Shown: positions 1-9,662, counted from the stretch's first letter. The stretch is DNA of 64,000 nucleotides from an uncultured Clostridia bacterium (GCA_934157205.1 CAKPHJ010000004.1:7206-71205), one strand, 5' to 3'. Program-made: numbers and translations. Notes: generated by a model from the sequence alone, not told the origin.

Positions 1-441
1 TCATTGCAAACATTTTCAATTTTTTGGCTATCTAATCCTATAACTGCTGTCATTACATAATCTTCTTTGGGTAATAAATTTCCCATAAAATATCCTCTTT
101 TTTTTATGAGTTCAATACCGTCTTTAAAATTTATTATACCAGAATAAATTAATGCTCCATATTCTCCCAAACTTAAACCGCATTGCAATATCTGCATTTA
201 TTCCTTTTTCGTTTAGTACATTTAACATTGCTAAACTAGTTGTTAATATTGCAATTTGAGTATTTTCTGTTTTATTAAGTTCTGCTTCGGGTCCATTAAA
301 ACAAATTTCTTTTATATTTATATTAGAAATTTCTTCTGCCATATTATATATTTTTCTTGCTTCTTCATATTTTTCATAAATATCTTTTCCCATGCCAACA
401 AATTGTGCCCCTTGACCAGGAAATAAAAATGCTCTTTTCAT
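1..441 (-). CDS. fabD: Malonyl-CoA:ACP transacylase, partial, with CGGT four-base glycine site
   Basis: FabD loads malonate onto acyl carrier protein in type II fatty-acid synthesis. The N-terminus shows FLFPGQGAQFVGMG, the family's opening motif. The gene runs off the left edge. The start is placed at the ATG after GGAAGGTG rather than 15 bases upstream. At 177-180 (complement) the frame breaks: ATG CGG TTT would end the homology, but reading CGGT as one glycine gives GLSLGEYGAL, the nucleophile-serine elbow (GHSLGE in most FabD), and the second frame stays open to the window edge. The next gene on the strand is fabH. I read this as a functional gene that needs +1 decoding, not a pseudogene. 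Confidence 0.88.
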
Positions 442-483
442 TTTTTCACCTTCCATTTTAAATTTACATTAATTACATATTTA

Positions 484-1401
484 TTAAATTTCAATTAATA
501 TGCTTCCTGTATTTAATCCTCCACCATAGCCTAACAAAATAATTTTGTCACCTTTTTTTAATTTTTGGTTTATTTCATCTAAAGCTATAGGAATAGTTGC
601 GCAAAAAGTATTACCTTTTTTTTCTATATTTGTATACATTTTATCCATATTAATTTTTAATCTAGCTGCAATTCCTTTAATTATTCTAATATTTGACTGA
701 TGTGGTATTATATATTTAATATTTTCTATATTTTCATTTGAATTTTTAAGTAATTCTTTTACATTTTCAACTGTTTTGGTTACAGCATATTTATAAATTT
801 CTTTGCCATTCATATATATTTTTTCATTATGTTTGCATGTTAAAATTTCATTATTTTTTCCATCTGACACTATTTTGCAATAATATTTTTTACTTTCATT
901 TGATGCTGCAAGCAATACACACCCAGCACCATCTGATAAAATAATTGAAGTTCCAATATCTTCTTTATCTAAAAAAGCACTTAATTTATCTACACCTATA
1001 ATTAAAGCATTTTTTACTCTTCCAGTTTCTATATAAGTTTTAGCAATATCAAATGCATTTATAAAACCTCCACAACCAGCTAAAATATCTAAACATATGC
1101 AATTTTCAAATTCGTATTTTTTTTGAATTTCATTTGATATTCCAGGCATTAATTTTTCAGAAGTTGTTGTAGCTGTAATTATTAAATTTACATCAGTTAT
1201 TTGTATTTTACTAAATAAATTTTCAACAGATTTTATAGCCATATACACTATATCTTCATTTTTAGCATAATACCTATCTTGTATTCCTGTTCTTTTTTCT
1301 ATAAATCCTGTTTCTAAATTTAACATGTTTTCTAATTCTGAACTAGTTATTTTACATTTTGGTAAATAACTTCCTGTTCCTAATATTTTTATACTTTTCA
1401 T
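484..1401 (-). CDS. fabH: 3-oxoacyl-ACP synthase III (KAS III)
   Basis: FabH condenses acetyl-CoA with malonyl-ACP to start fatty-acid synthesis. The 305-residue product has the usual family length. The catalytic cysteine sits in LAGCGGF, the histidine in IIPHQSN, the asparagine in KGNTFCATIP, and the C-terminal GYGGGLNTG loop is present. It lies 42 bases upstream of fabD on the same strand, so the two are probably cotranscribed as part of a fab cluster continuing off the window. Only a weak purine-rich Shine-Dalgarno (GATGG) precedes the ATG. No in-frame CGG. Confidence 0.93.
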   Translation of the reverse strand: MKSIKILGTGSYLPKCKITSSELENMLNLETGFIEKRTGIQDRYYAKNEDIVYMAIKSVENLFSKIQITDVNLIITATTTSEKLMPGISNEIQKKYEFENCICLDILAGCGGFINAFDIAKTYIETGRVKNALIIGVDKLSAFLDKEDIGTSIILSDGAGCVLLAASNESKKYYCKIVSDGKNNEILTCKHNEKIYMNGKEIYKYAVTKTVENVKELLKNSNENIENIKYIIPHQSNIRIIKGIAARLKINMDKMYTNIEKKGNTFCATIPIALDEINQKLKKGDKIILLGYGGGLNTGSILIEI

Positions 1402-1446
1402 CTTTTTACCATCATTCTTATTTTTTATTCCATATATTTATATAAC

Positions 1447-1501
1447 ATTTTGACTTTTTTTTCTATTAGTCTGAGCAGTCGGGAAAAGTCAAAAAAAAAG
1501 A
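1447..1501 (-). terminator. Possible terminator between the radical SAM gene and fabH
   Basis: TTGACTTTT and AAAAGTCAA arms flank a loop of about 33 bases with A/T runs on both sides. The stem could work in either direction. It sits after fabH's promoter side and before the pflX-like stop codon. Confidence 0.5.
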
Positions 1502-1513
1502 AGTATAAAAATA

Positions 1514-2413
1514 TTATACTTCCCATTTTGGAACATATTCTTCTTCATGTTCTCCTAATTCTTGAATAAAACCATTTTCAAATTCTAATTGTTCTATATA
1601 ATTTTCTATTTCTTGCCATTCTTTTTGTGATAATTTTCTATTTAAAAAAGCATCATCTTTTGCTTTATAAGTAGGAAAATATTGTGCCATTACACTTATA
1701 TATGTATTTTGTGGCAAATTGTATTTTATCCATTTTAAAACATCTTTGCTATTTTGGATATAATTTGGCAATACTAAATGTCTAATTATAACACCTTTTT
1801 TTATTATTCCATTTGAATCAAATTTTGGACTTCCTACTTGTTTTATCATTTCTTTTATTGCTAATTGTGCAATTTCAAAATAGTTATCAATTTTTGAATA
1901 TTTTTTTGCTAGTTCATTGTTTGCATATTTCAAGTCTGGTAAATAGACATCAATATAGCCATTTAACATTTTTAATGTTTCTATATTTTCATACCCATTT
2001 GTATTATATATTATTGGTATTTTTAAACCTTTGTTTCTTGCAATTTTTATTGCTTCAATTATTTGCAAAACATAACTAGTTGGTGTTACTAAATTTATAT
2101 TGTTCACACCATTTTCTTGTTGTATTAAAAAAATTTGTGCCAATTGTTCTATAGTAATTTCTTTGCCTTTTCCTTGTTGACTTATTTCATAGTTTTGACA
2201 AAAAATACAATTTAAATTGCAATTAGAAAAAAATACAGTTCCAGAACCATTTTTTCCGCTTATACAAGGTTCTTCAAAGTTATGTGTACTATAAAGTGCT
2301 ATTTTTACTTTTTCGTTTGCCTTACATCTACCAATTTTTTCATTTCTATTTACTCCGCATTTATGAGGACATAAAGTACAATTTTCTAATTCTTTTATCA
2401 TTTTTTTCTCCAT
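1514..2413 (-). CDS. PflX-like radical SAM iron-sulfur protein
   Basis: A radical SAM enzyme of the COG1313 (PflX) type, related to pyruvate formate-lyase activases, substrate unknown. The 299-residue protein has an N-terminal cysteine pair (CTLCPHKCGVNR) and the radical SAM CxxxCxxC cluster motif in SNCNLNCIFCQNYE at about residues 64-77. It stands alone between fabH and a hypothetical membrane-anchored protein, so context does not identify a substrate. Family known; exact activation target is not inferable. Confidence 0.8.
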   Translation of the reverse strand: MEKKMIKELENCTLCPHKCGVNRNEKIGRCKANEKVKIALYSTHNFEEPCISGKNGSGTVFFSNCNLNCIFCQNYEISQQGKGKEITIEQLAQIFLIQQENGVNNINLVTPTSYVLQIIEAIKIARNKGLKIPIIYNTNGYENIETLKMLNGYIDVYLPDLKYANNELAKKYSKIDNYFEIAQLAIKEMIKQVGSPKFDSNGIIKKGVIIRHLVLPNYIQNSKDVLKWIKYNLPQNTYISVMAQYFPTYKAKDDAFLNRKLSQKEWQEIENYIEQLEFENGFIQELGEHEEEYVPKWEV

Positions 2414-2500
2414 TTTTGTTACATTTTATAATTTATACTTTATTTTAATTTTTACATAAAATGTTCTACCTAAAAATTTTTATTTAGTTATAAATTATTA

Positions 2501-3214
2501 TTATGTTATATCACTAGAACTTTCAATATATAGTTTTGAATTTTCTTTATCTTGTTTTAATTTTAGTTTCTTTTTTGTGAATTTTTCTGCATTGTTTTTT
2601 ACAATTTCTTTTGAACTTTCTTCTTCAGAACTTTTTACTTTTGCTATTTCTTCATTTTTTAAATTTTTTATAATTATTTCTTGTTCTTCTGTTTCGCTAT
2701 TATTATTTTGACTATAATTATTCATTAAATTAGAATAGTCTTCTATATATTCAATTATTTCTACTTCATATCCATCTTTTGTTTTTTCTACTTTATTTAA
2801 AATAAACTCATCTTCTTGTTCGTCTAGACCTCTTCCTTCTGCATAATATTTATCATTTTCTTCGTTATATGTTATGCTTTCATTTCCTTGCTTTGGAAAT
2901 GTTTTTTCTAGGTCATTTCCAAAAATTTCTTTTGCTTTTTCTTCTATTTGGTCATATGTTAATTCATAGTCTTCCAAATTTTTTTTAACTACTTCCCATA
3001 TCCAAATATCGTCTGCATTGTTTATATTTTCGAATGTTGGTAATGCTTCTTTTGTTATTTCTTTCCACATATATATTTTTGTTATATATGTTTCAATATT
3101 TTCAATTTCTTGCATGCTTATATTGTTATTTTTTTTTATAACTATATTTTTATATCCAAGCATTCCTAAGAAAACAATTATTAAAATTATTATAATGATT
3201 ATTAATTTTTTCAT
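2501..3214 (-). CDS. Hypothetical membrane-anchored protein
   Basis: Not recognised. About 237 residues with one N-terminal transmembrane segment (LIIIIIILIIVFLGMLGY) followed by a charged, glutamate- and lysine-rich domain, presumably outside the cell. The C-terminal third is dominated by E/K/N repeats. The second ATG is preferred because AAAGGA lies 12 bases before it and abuts the first. It ends 101 bases upstream of the pflX-like gene and starts 22 bases after clpX, so it may be read through from clpX. Confidence 0.6.
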   Translation of the reverse strand: MKKLIIIIIILIIVFLGMLGYKNIVIKKNNNISMQEIENIETYITKIYMWKEITKEALPTFENINNADDIWIWEVVKKNLEDYELTYDQIEEKAKEIFGNDLEKTFPKQGNESITYNEENDKYYAEGRGLDEQEDEFILNKVEKTKDGYEVEIIEYIEDYSNLMNNYSQNNNSETEEQEIIIKNLKNEEIAKVKSSEEESSKEIVKNNAEKFTKKKLKLKQDKENSKLYIESSSDIT

Positions 3215-3236
3215 AATTAATTTCATTCCTTTTTAT

Positions 3237-4562
3237 TTACGCTGTTTCTTTTGTATCTGCGTTATTTGGAATTTGTCTTTTTTTCTTTACAGCTGGTTTT
3301 CTTGTATTTTTGTTTTCGTTTATTATTGTTTTTGGTCCTGTTTTATTTACAACAGTGTCTTTTGTTATTATGCATTTTTCTATATTAGGATTTGATGGTA
3401 TTTCGAACATTATATCTCTCATTATTTCTTCTATTATAGATCTAAGACCTCTTGCTCCTGTTTTTCTTTCTATTGCTTTTTCTACAATTGCTTCTAAAGC
3501 TTCTTGTTCAAATATTAGCTCAACTCCATCTATTTCAAATAATTTTTGATATTGTTTTACTAATGAGTTTTTTGGTTCTACTAAAATTTTAATTAATGCT
3601 TCTTTGTCTAAATCTTTTAATGTTGCAACTATTGGAAGTCTTCCTATAAATTCTGGTATTAAACCAAATTTTAATAAATCTTGTGGTAATAGTTCTTGAA
3701 AAATTTCATATTTACTTACTTCTTTAGTATTTTTTCTTTGTGCTCCAAATCCTATTGCTTTTTCTCCTGTTCTGTCTCTTATTATATTTTCTAAACCTTC
3801 AAATGCTCCACCACATATTATTAGTATGTTTTCTGTGTTTATTTGAATAAGTTCTTGGTTTGGATGTTTTCTTCCACCTTGAGGTGGTACAGACGCTATT
3901 GTACCTTCTATGATTTTTAAAAGTGCTTGTTGTACACCTTCACCACTTACATCTCTTGTTATTGAAGGGTTTTCAGATTTTCTTGTAATTTTGTCTATTT
4001 CGTCTATATATATAATACCTTTTTCTGCTTTTTGTACATCTCCATCTGCAGCTTGAATTAATTTTAGCAAAATATTTTCAACGTCTTCTCCTACATAACC
4101 AGCTTCTGTAAGTGTTGTTGCATCTGCAATAGCAAATGGTACATTTAAAATTTTTGCTAGTGTTCTAGCAAGAAGCGTTTTTCCACAACCTGTAGGACCT
4201 AAAAGTAATATATTGCTTTTTTGTATTTCTATATCATCTTTATTGGCTGCTTCTTCATGTGCTATTCTTTTATAATGATTATAAACAGCTACAGCTAGTG
4301 TTTTTTTTGCTTCGTCTTGACCTATTACATAATCATCTAATACTTTTTTTATTTCTTTTGGACTTGGTACATTATTTAATTCGTTTAAAGTATATCCTGC
4401 TTTTTCTTCCTCATATAGTTCTGCTTCTATTATATTTGTGCATAGTTCTATACATTCATCACATATATATACTCCTGGTCCAGCAACTATTTTTTTTACA
4501 TTTTCTTGAGACTTTCCACAAAATGAACATCTAACATTTCTAGGTATATCATTTTTTGCCAT
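3237..4562 (-). CDS. clpX: ATP-dependent Clp protease ATP-binding subunit ClpX
   Basis: ClpX unfolds substrates and feeds them to ClpP in the cytoplasm. It has the N-terminal zinc-binding domain (CSFCGK...CDECIELC), Walker A GPTGCGKT, Walker [11 protein letters not shown], the pore loop GYVG, and sensor/arginine-finger regions. The start is set at the ATG after GGAGAG, six codons into the longest frame, giving about 441 residues. clpP lies 28 bases upstream and tig before that, the tig-clpP-clpX order common in Firmicutes. The C-terminus carries a lysine/asparagine-rich tail. Confidence 0.96.
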   Translation of the reverse strand: MAKNDIPRNVRCSFCGKSQENVKKIVAGPGVYICDECIELCTNIIEAELYEEEKAGYTLNELNNVPSPKEIKKVLDDYVIGQDEAKKTLAVAVYNHYKRIAHEEAANKDDIEIQKSNILLLGPTGCGKTLLARTLAKILNVPFAIADATTLTEAGYVGEDVENILLKLIQAADGDVQKAEKGIIYIDEIDKITRKSENPSITRDVSGEGVQQALLKIIEGTIASVPPQGGRKHPNQELIQINTENILIICGGAFEGLENIIRDRTGEKAIGFGAQRKNTKEVSKYEIFQELLPQDLLKFGLIPEFIGRLPIVATLKDLDKEALIKILVEPKNSLVKQYQKLFEIDGVELIFEQEALEAIVEKAIERKTGARGLRSIIEEIMRDIMFEIPSNPNIEKCIITKDTVVNKTGPKTIINENKNTRKPAVKKKRQIPNNADTKETA

Positions 4563-4590
4563 ACTTTTTTCTCTCCTCATTTTTTATTTT

Positions 4591-5196
4591 TTACTTTCTT
4601 TTGTCCATTATTCCATCTATTAAGCCATATTCTAATGCTTCTTGTGCTGTCATGTAATTGTCTCTTTCTGTGTCTTGTTGTATTTTTTCTACTGTTTGGC
4701 CTGTTCTATCACTTAAAAATTTATTTAATTTTTCTCTTGTTTTTACAAGGTGATCTGCATGAATTTTTATTTCTGTTGCTTGGCCAGATAATCCGCCACC
4801 ACCAATTAATGGTTGATGTATTAATATTTCTGCATTTGGTGTTGCAAATCTTCTTCCTTTTTCTCCTGCAGCCAAAAGTGCTGATCCCATACTAGCTGCC
4901 ATACCTATACAAATTGTTGAAACAGGACAGCTTATATAATTCATTGTGTCTATAATTCCCATTCCATCTGTAATTGATCCTCCTGGTGAATTTATGTATA
5001 GTGATATTTCTTTTTCTGGATCTTCAGATTCTAGAAATAATAATTGTGCAATTATTAAACTTGATGTTGTTGGATTAACATCTTCTCCTAAAAATATTAT
5101 TCTATCTTTTAATAGTCTTGAAAATATATCGTATGATCTTTCTCCTTTGCTTGTTTGTTCAATAACATATGGTACTAAACTATTTTTTTCTAACAT
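4591..5196 (-). CDS. clpP: ATP-dependent Clp protease proteolytic subunit ClpP
   Basis: Serine peptidase that forms the degradation chamber with ClpX or ClpC; both partners are in this window. 201 residues with catalytic serine in [14 protein letters not shown], histidine in [10 protein letters not shown], and the aspartate in the C-terminal third ([10 protein letters not shown]). GGAGG lies just upstream of the ATG. clpX follows directly. The only CGG strings on its strand fall across codons (GGC GGA), and the frame is intact. Confidence 0.96.
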   Translation of the reverse strand: MLEKNSLVPYVIEQTSKGERSYDIFSRLLKDRIIFLGEDVNPTTSSLIIAQLLFLESEDPEKEISLYINSPGGSITDGMGIIDTMNYISCPVSTICIGMAASMGSALLAAGEKGRRFATPNAEILIHQPLIGGGGLSGQATEIKIHADHLVKTREKLNKFLSDRTGQTVEKIQQDTERDNYMTAQEALEYGLIDGIMDKRK

Positions 5197-5338
5197 TTTT
5201 ATTCCTCCTTTATATTAGGTTTACTCCTAATCTTTTATATTATATATCATTTTTTTTAATTATAAACAAGTATATTTTATAAAACAATAAAATGGTCAGA
5301 AAAATTATATAAATTATCCCCCAACCATTTTATATTTT

Positions 5339-6625
5339 TTATTTTATTTTTGCGTTTTCTACTAAAAATTCTATTGCTTTTTCTGATGCTAATCCTTGTT
5401 TTATGTAATTTCTAACATTTTCATTTTTAAGGAATTCTTCATCATTTTCTTTTCCATAATTTTTAGCCATTTCTTTTAATTTTTTGTCTATATCTTCTTC
5501 TGTTGCTTCGATTTTTTCTGCTTCTATAATTGCTTCTAAAGCTAGTCTTGATTTTATTCCTTCAATTGCTTGAGGTTCATATTCTTTTCTTATATCTTCT
5601 TCTGTTTTACCCATCATTTGAAGATATTGTTCAAATTTAAGTCCTTGATATGATAAACGTTGTTCTATGTCTTTTATCATGTTGTCTATTTCGTTTTCTA
5701 TCATTCCAGATGGAATTTCTACTTTCATGTCATCACAAACTGCTTTTATAACTGCTTCTTGTGTTTCATATTTTGCCTTTTCATCATTTTGTTTTTGTTT
5801 TTTTGCTTTTATGTCTTTTTTTAGTTCTTTTAATGTATCAAATTCGCTAACATCTTTTGCAAATTCATCGTCTAATTCTGGTAATTCTTTCTTTTTTATT
5901 TCATGTACTTTTACCTTGAATGTTGCTGGTTTTCCAGCTAATTCTTTTGCAAAATATTCTTTTGGGAATTTAACTTCAATTTCTTTTTCTTCGTCTATAT
6001 TCATTCCAATAACTTGATCTTCAAATCCTGGAATAAATGTGTTGCTACCTATTTCAAGTTCATGACCTTCTGCTTTTCCTCCATCAAATGGTTTTCCGTC
6101 GACAAATCCTTCAAAGTCTATTACAGCTATATCTCCACTTGCTACTGGTCTATCGTCTACAGATATCATTCTGCTATTGTGTTCTTGCATATGAGAAAGT
6201 TCGTGTTGAACATCTTTTTCTGTAGCTTTATATTCTATTTTATCAATCTCTACACCTTTATATTTTCCAAGTTTTACTTCTGGTTTTGTTTGCATTACTG
6301 CTGTGAATATTAAGTCTTTTCCTTTTTCTATTTGTTCTACTTCAATGTCTGGTCTACTTACTATTTCTAATTTATTTTCTTCTATTGCTTCTTCTAATGC
6401 TTTTTGTGCTACTTCATTAAATGCATCTTCATAGAATATTTCTTTTCCATAGTATTTTTCTACTATTTGCATTGGTGCTTTTCCTTTTCTAAATCCAGGA
6501 ATATTAAAATATTTAGCACTTTGGAAATATACTTTTTTTATTGCTTCATCAAATTTTGAAGCTTCTACTGTTATTTTTACTTTAACTTCATTTGCGTTTT
6601 TTGTTTTTTCTACTTTACTTTTCAT
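5339..6625 (-). CDS. tig: Trigger factor (ribosome-associated chaperone and peptidyl-prolyl isomerase)
   Basis: Binds nascent chains at the ribosome exit. The order is ribosome-binding domain with the signature GFRKGKAP at about residues 46-53, an FKBP-type isomerase domain (GDIAVIDFEGFVDGKPFDGG), then a helical C-terminal domain. About 428 residues, normal for the family. The start is set at the ATG preceded by AAAGGA, six codons inside the longest frame. GAC GGA in the isomerase domain contains CGGA out of frame and the frame is intact, a useful internal control for the CGGN observation. Confidence 0.95.
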   Translation of the reverse strand: MKSKVEKTKNANEVKVKITVEASKFDEAIKKVYFQSAKYFNIPGFRKGKAPMQIVEKYYGKEIFYEDAFNEVAQKALEEAIEENKLEIVSRPDIEVEQIEKGKDLIFTAVMQTKPEVKLGKYKGVEIDKIEYKATEKDVQHELSHMQEHNSRMISVDDRPVASGDIAVIDFEGFVDGKPFDGGKAEGHELEIGSNTFIPGFEDQVIGMNIDEEKEIEVKFPKEYFAKELAGKPATFKVKVHEIKKKELPELDDEFAKDVSEFDTLKELKKDIKAKKQKQNDEKAKYETQEAVIKAVCDDMKVEIPSGMIENEIDNMIKDIEQRLSYQGLKFEQYLQMMGKTEEDIRKEYEPQAIEGIKSRLALEAIIEAEKIEATEEDIDKKLKEMAKNYGKENDEEFLKNENVRNYIKQGLASEKAIEFLVENAKIK

Positions 6626-6661
6626 TTTATTCAATCCTTTCATTTATCATGTAGCTTAATC

Positions 6662-6689
6662 ATTATATCACATTTCTACTATTTTGCAA
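6662..6689 (-). promoter_or_regulatory. Promoter for tig-clpP-clpX
   Basis: On the minus strand TTGCAA (6684-6689) and TATAAT (6662-6667) are separated by 16 bases, 37 bases before the tig start. A good sigma-A type match. Confidence 0.7.
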
Positions 6690-6793
6690 GGAAAATTTTT
6701 ATATTTTTTAAAAAATACTTGTTTTTTTTATTTTTTTGTGTTAAACTTGGTATTAGTCAGTTTATTTATAAAATTTAGGAGGTGCAATTAAGA

Positions 6794-6991
6794 ATGGCAG
6801 TATGTGAAATTTGTAAAAAAGGAACTACACATGGAAATCAACTTAGCATAACTCGTTCACACATCAGTAAAAGATCTCCACGTACATGGAAACCTAATTT
6901 AAGAAGAGTTAAAGCAGTTGTTAATGGTCAAATAAAAAGAGTTTATGTATGTGCTAAATGTTTAAAAGATGGTAAAATTAAAAGAGCTTAA
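6794..6991 (+). CDS. rpmB: 50S ribosomal protein L28
   Basis: Large-subunit ribosomal protein L28. The product starts MAVCEICKKG, has TRSHISKRSPRTWKPN-type core residues and a second cysteine pair CAKC, so it is the zinc-binding form (CxxC...CxxC). GGAGG at 6779-6783 precedes the chosen ATG by 11 bases; an upstream GTG four codons earlier overlaps that site and is rejected. Divergent from tig, monocistronic, followed at once by a strong terminator. Confidence 0.96.
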   Translation: MAVCEICKKGTTHGNQLSITRSHISKRSPRTWKPNLRRVKAVVNGQIKRVYVCAKCLKDGKIKRA

Positions 6992-7003
6992 AGCTCTTTT
7001 TTT
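6975..7003 (+). terminator. rpmB terminator
   Basis: AAAGAGCTTAAAGCTCTTTTTTTG: a GC-containing stem overlapping the rpmB stop codon, followed by a T tract. Confidence 0.85.
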
Positions 7004-7037
7004 GTTATAACAAAAATATTTTCAAATTATTTTATTC

Positions 7038-7112
7038 TTATTCTTTTATTCCAAAAATAAGCTTTACGAATCCCCTTAAAAACTTAGGAACTTTTTTTAC
7101 AACTACTGTCAT
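7038..7112 (-). CDS. spoVM: SpoVM-like 24-residue sporulation peptide
   Basis: A 24-codon frame beginning MTVVVKKVPKFLRGF, with an excellent Shine-Dalgarno (AAGGAGGGAATACAT ATG). The pattern of a short hydrophobic N-terminus, then K-x-P-K-F-L-x-G, then an amphipathic basic helix, matches SpoVM, the curvature-sensing peptide that anchors the spore coat basement layer to the forespore membrane. In many Firmicutes spoVM sits near rpmB, as here (46 bases from rpmB, opposite strand). Known family pattern plus context; similarity judged by eye only. If right, the organism can make endospores. Confidence 0.78.
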   Translation of the reverse strand: MTVVVKKVPKFLRGFVKLIFGIKE

Positions 7113-7139
7113 ATGTATTCCCTCCTTGTCTTTTTTGTC

Positions 7140-7289
7140 TTAGCAAGCTAGCCACATTATACCAACACAAACAACTATTACACCTATTAGAAATAGCCAA
7201 CCTGTTACTGGAAGTAACAATACCAACAATATTCCAAGTCCCAATCCAATTAAACAAACAGCCAAAGTTTTTCTTAATAATTTACACAT
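7140..7289 (-). CDS. Small two-helix membrane protein upstream of spoVM
   Basis: A 49-residue frame beginning MCKLLRKTLAVCLIG, with GGAATGGTG upstream. It consists of two hydrophobic segments (about residues 8-27 and 31-48) joined at LLPVTGW and ends in LAC. It precedes spoVM by 27 bases on the same strand and is probably cotranscribed. Small membrane proteins with a central P-x-x-G-W turn are common in Clostridia, but I cannot assign a function. Coding is supported by the ribosome-binding site and the clean hydrophobic pattern. Confidence 0.6.
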   Translation of the reverse strand: MCKLLRKTLAVCLIGLGLGILLVLLLPVTGWLFLIGVIVVCVGIMWLAC

Positions 7290-7404
7290 ATTAAACACCA
7301 TTCCTTATTTAAAGATTTTATTACTTCCAACATTCTTTATATATTATATTATTTTAAAATTTATTTGTTCCTAATTATGAAAACTAATTAAAATGGCAAA
7401 AAAT

Positions 7405-7433
7405 TTGCAAATTATAATAAAATTATGTAATAT
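7405..7433 (+). promoter_or_regulatory. Promoter for nth
   Basis: TTGCAA (7405-7410), 17-base spacer, TAATAT (7428-7433), just upstream of GGAGG and the nth ATG. Confidence 0.65.
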
Positions 7434-7451
7434 ATATTTGGAGGCGATTTT

Positions 7452-8097
7452 ATGCAAAAAAAAGATACTTTAGATTTTATAAATTGTTTAAAAAATAGAT
7501 ATCCAGATGCAAAATGCAGTTTAGACTTTATAACACCATTTGAACTAGTTGTTGCTGTTATGCTATCTGCTCAATGTACAGATGAAAGAGTAAATATTGT
7601 TACAAAACAATTATTTAATAGATGTAAAACAATTGAAGATTTTGCAAACATTGAAATTTCCGAATTGGAAAATTTAATACATTCATGTGGTTTTTATAAA
7701 AATAAAGCTAAAAACATAAAACTATGTGCAAAACAGGTTTTGGAAAATTTCAATGGCATAGTTCCTCACACAATGAATGAACTTATGTCATTGGCTGGTG
7801 TTGGAAGAAAATCTGCAAATGTTATTTTACTTGAAGTATTCAATATTAGCGAAGGAATAGCTGTTGATACACATGTTAAAAGAATTTCTAACCTAGTTCG
7901 GTCTTTCAGATAAAAAAGATCCAGAAAAAATAGAGCAAGATTTAATTAAAATTTTTCCAAAAGAATTTTTTAAAGATATAAATCATTTATTAATTTATCA
8001 TGGTAGAAATACTTGCATAGCTAAAAAACCTCAATGTGAAAATTGTGTTATTCAAAAATATTGCAAACATTATCATACTTCAAATGTTATAGGATAA
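7452..8097 (+). CDS. nth: Endonuclease III (DNA glycosylase/AP lyase) with CGGT four-base glycine site
   Basis: Removes oxidised pyrimidines in base-excision repair. The N-terminal part carries the helix-hairpin-helix LAGVGRKSANVIL and the catalytic aspartate in AVDTHVKRISN. At 7899-7902 GTT CGG TCT would terminate three codons later; reading CGGT as glycine gives SNLVGLSDKKDPEKIE, matching the family's SNRLGL segment. The second frame then runs to the 4Fe-4S motif CIAKKPQCENCVIQKYC (C-x6-C-x2-C-x5-C), ending at TAA 8095-8097 for 214 residues. Both catalytic core and cluster are therefore intact only with a +1 shift. Confidence 0.92.
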
Positions 8098-8120
8098 TGG
8101 TTTTATTAATTTACTTACTA

Positions 8121-8304
8121 AAAACATTGAAATATAATTTTAAAATATCAATTCCTCGGCTTATTATAAAATTTAAGAAATTCTAACTTATTTTCTGGCA
8201 CCCTTCCGCTATTCGCGAACTCTTTCCAGAAAATTTCGTAAGAATTTCTAAAATTTTTCCATTCACATTCGTCATTGAATTTAAAAATTATATTTCAATG
8301 TTTT
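8121..8304. repeat. 184-bp terminal-inverted-repeat element, copy A
   Basis: Both ends carry AAAACATTGAAATATAATTT as inverted repeats (about 24 bases). The interior has a segment CTGGCACCCTTCCGC. A second, inverted copy of the same length lies at 29960-30142. It has no reading frame and fills most of the gap 8098-8414 between nth and the next gene, so it resembles a MITE or a large structured repeat. Confidence 0.8.
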
Positions 8305-8414
8305 CTTATTTTAGTTTTTATTAAACCATTATCCTATAACATTTGAAAAATAAAGATTGACAAATACCCATTAAAAGTATATATTCAAACATATAATAAT
8401 AAGGAGGTTTTTTT

Positions 8415-9662
8415 ATGATTAAAAAGAAATTAAGTATCATTATGCTAATGTTAATACTTATTTTTTCACTAACTATTCCAGTTGTTAGAGCTGAAAACGA
8501 AACTGCTACTAATACTGAAGAAACAAATAATTCTGACATAGCATTAATTAATGATACATCAGAAACAAGAGCTGTTGAAACAAACAGTGATTTAAAAGAA
8601 GGTGATGTAACATTATTAGACAGTGATGTTAATATCGACTACGACATTGATGGTAACCTATTTGTAATTGCAGATACTGTAACAATTACATCTAAAATTG
8701 GAGGTGATGCTTTCATAATTGCCAAAGATATTAATATATCTAATACTGGTATGATTTATGGAAATCTATTTTCACTTTCAGAAAATTGTAAAGTAGAAGG
8801 TCTTTTATATGATATTTATTCTATATCAGATACTTTAGACATTTCAGGCTATATTCTTAGAGATGTAAGAACAATTAATAATAGTTTGAATATTACTGGT
8901 TTAATAAACAGAAACGTATTTGCTTCTTGTTCAAAAATTACATTCCCATCTGAAAATTCAGCAAATACAAGTAATGAAAATGAAACAAATACTACAAATG
9001 AAATATCTGATTCTGCTACAACTGATACCACAGAAAACAATACTCATATTGGAGGAAATCTAAACTATTCTTCAAGCGAAGAATCTACAATTCCAAATGG
9101 TTTTGTTTCAGGAAGTGTTAATTTTGAACAAAAAACAGAAAAAGAAACAACAACAAATATTTCTGAAATTATTATTTCACTTGGTTCTTTTGTTGTTACT
9201 ACTATATTAATTTGGTTAATTATAAAAAGGATTTTACCTAAATTTACTGAAAATTGTGATAAAATACTTATTAAAAAGCCTTTACAAACTTTAGGTTATG
9301 GAATTTTAACTCCAATTATTTTTGTAGTTTGTTTTGTAATCTTACTATTACTTAATTTAACTATAAAATTCGCACTAATAACATTTGCTATATTCTGTAT
9401 AATGCTTGCAATTAGTTCTTCAATATTTGCTATAGCAACAAATAATATTGTGTGTGAAAAATTAAAAATAACAAAAACATCTAGCAAATTTGGTATACTT
9501 GTTGGTGTTTCAATAATTTTATACCTAATTGCTTTATTACCTTACATAGGTAGTTTATTCTCTCTTTTATATTCAATATTTGGTTTAGGAATTGCTATTT
9601 ATGCATTGTTTTCTAAAAACAAAACATTTGATAAAAAAGATATAAAAGAAAAAGAAAATTAA
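8415..9662 (+). CDS. Exported bactofilin-like repeat protein with C-terminal membrane domain
   Basis: 415 residues. An N-terminal signal peptide (IIMLMLILIFSLTIPVVRA) is followed by an acidic low-complexity stretch, then about 130 residues of short repeats such as IDGNLFVIADTVTI and IGGDAFIIAKDINI, typical of the right-handed beta-helix of polymer-forming bactofilin-like proteins. A T/N/E-rich linker follows, then four hydrophobic segments from about residue 250. Strong ribosome-binding site AAGGAGG. I infer an envelope scaffold with the helix outside or in the membrane interface; the exact role is unknown. Confidence 0.6.
   Translation: MIKKKLSIIMLMLILIFSLTIPVVRAENETATNTEETNNSDIALINDTSETRAVETNSDLKEGDVTLLDSDVNIDYDIDGNLFVIADTVTITSKIGGDAFIIAKDINISNTGMIYGNLFSLSENCKVEGLLYDIYSISDTLDISGYILRDVRTINNSLNITGLINRNVFASCSKITFPSENSANTSNENETNTTNEISDSATTDTTENNTHIGGNLNYSSSEESTIPNGFVSGSVNFEQKTEKETTTNISEIIISLGSFVVTTILIWLIIKRILPKFTENCDKILIKKPLQTLGYGILTPIIFVVCFVILLLLNLTIKFALITFAIFCIMLAISSSIFAIATNNIVCEKLKITKTSSKFGILVGVSIILYLIALLPYIGSLFSLLYSIFGLGIAIYALFSKNKTFDKKDIKEKEN

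Noticed and set aside
6782..6793. Upstream GTG as the rpmB start
   Set aside because: It overlaps the GGAGG ribosome-binding site and adds residues not found in L28.
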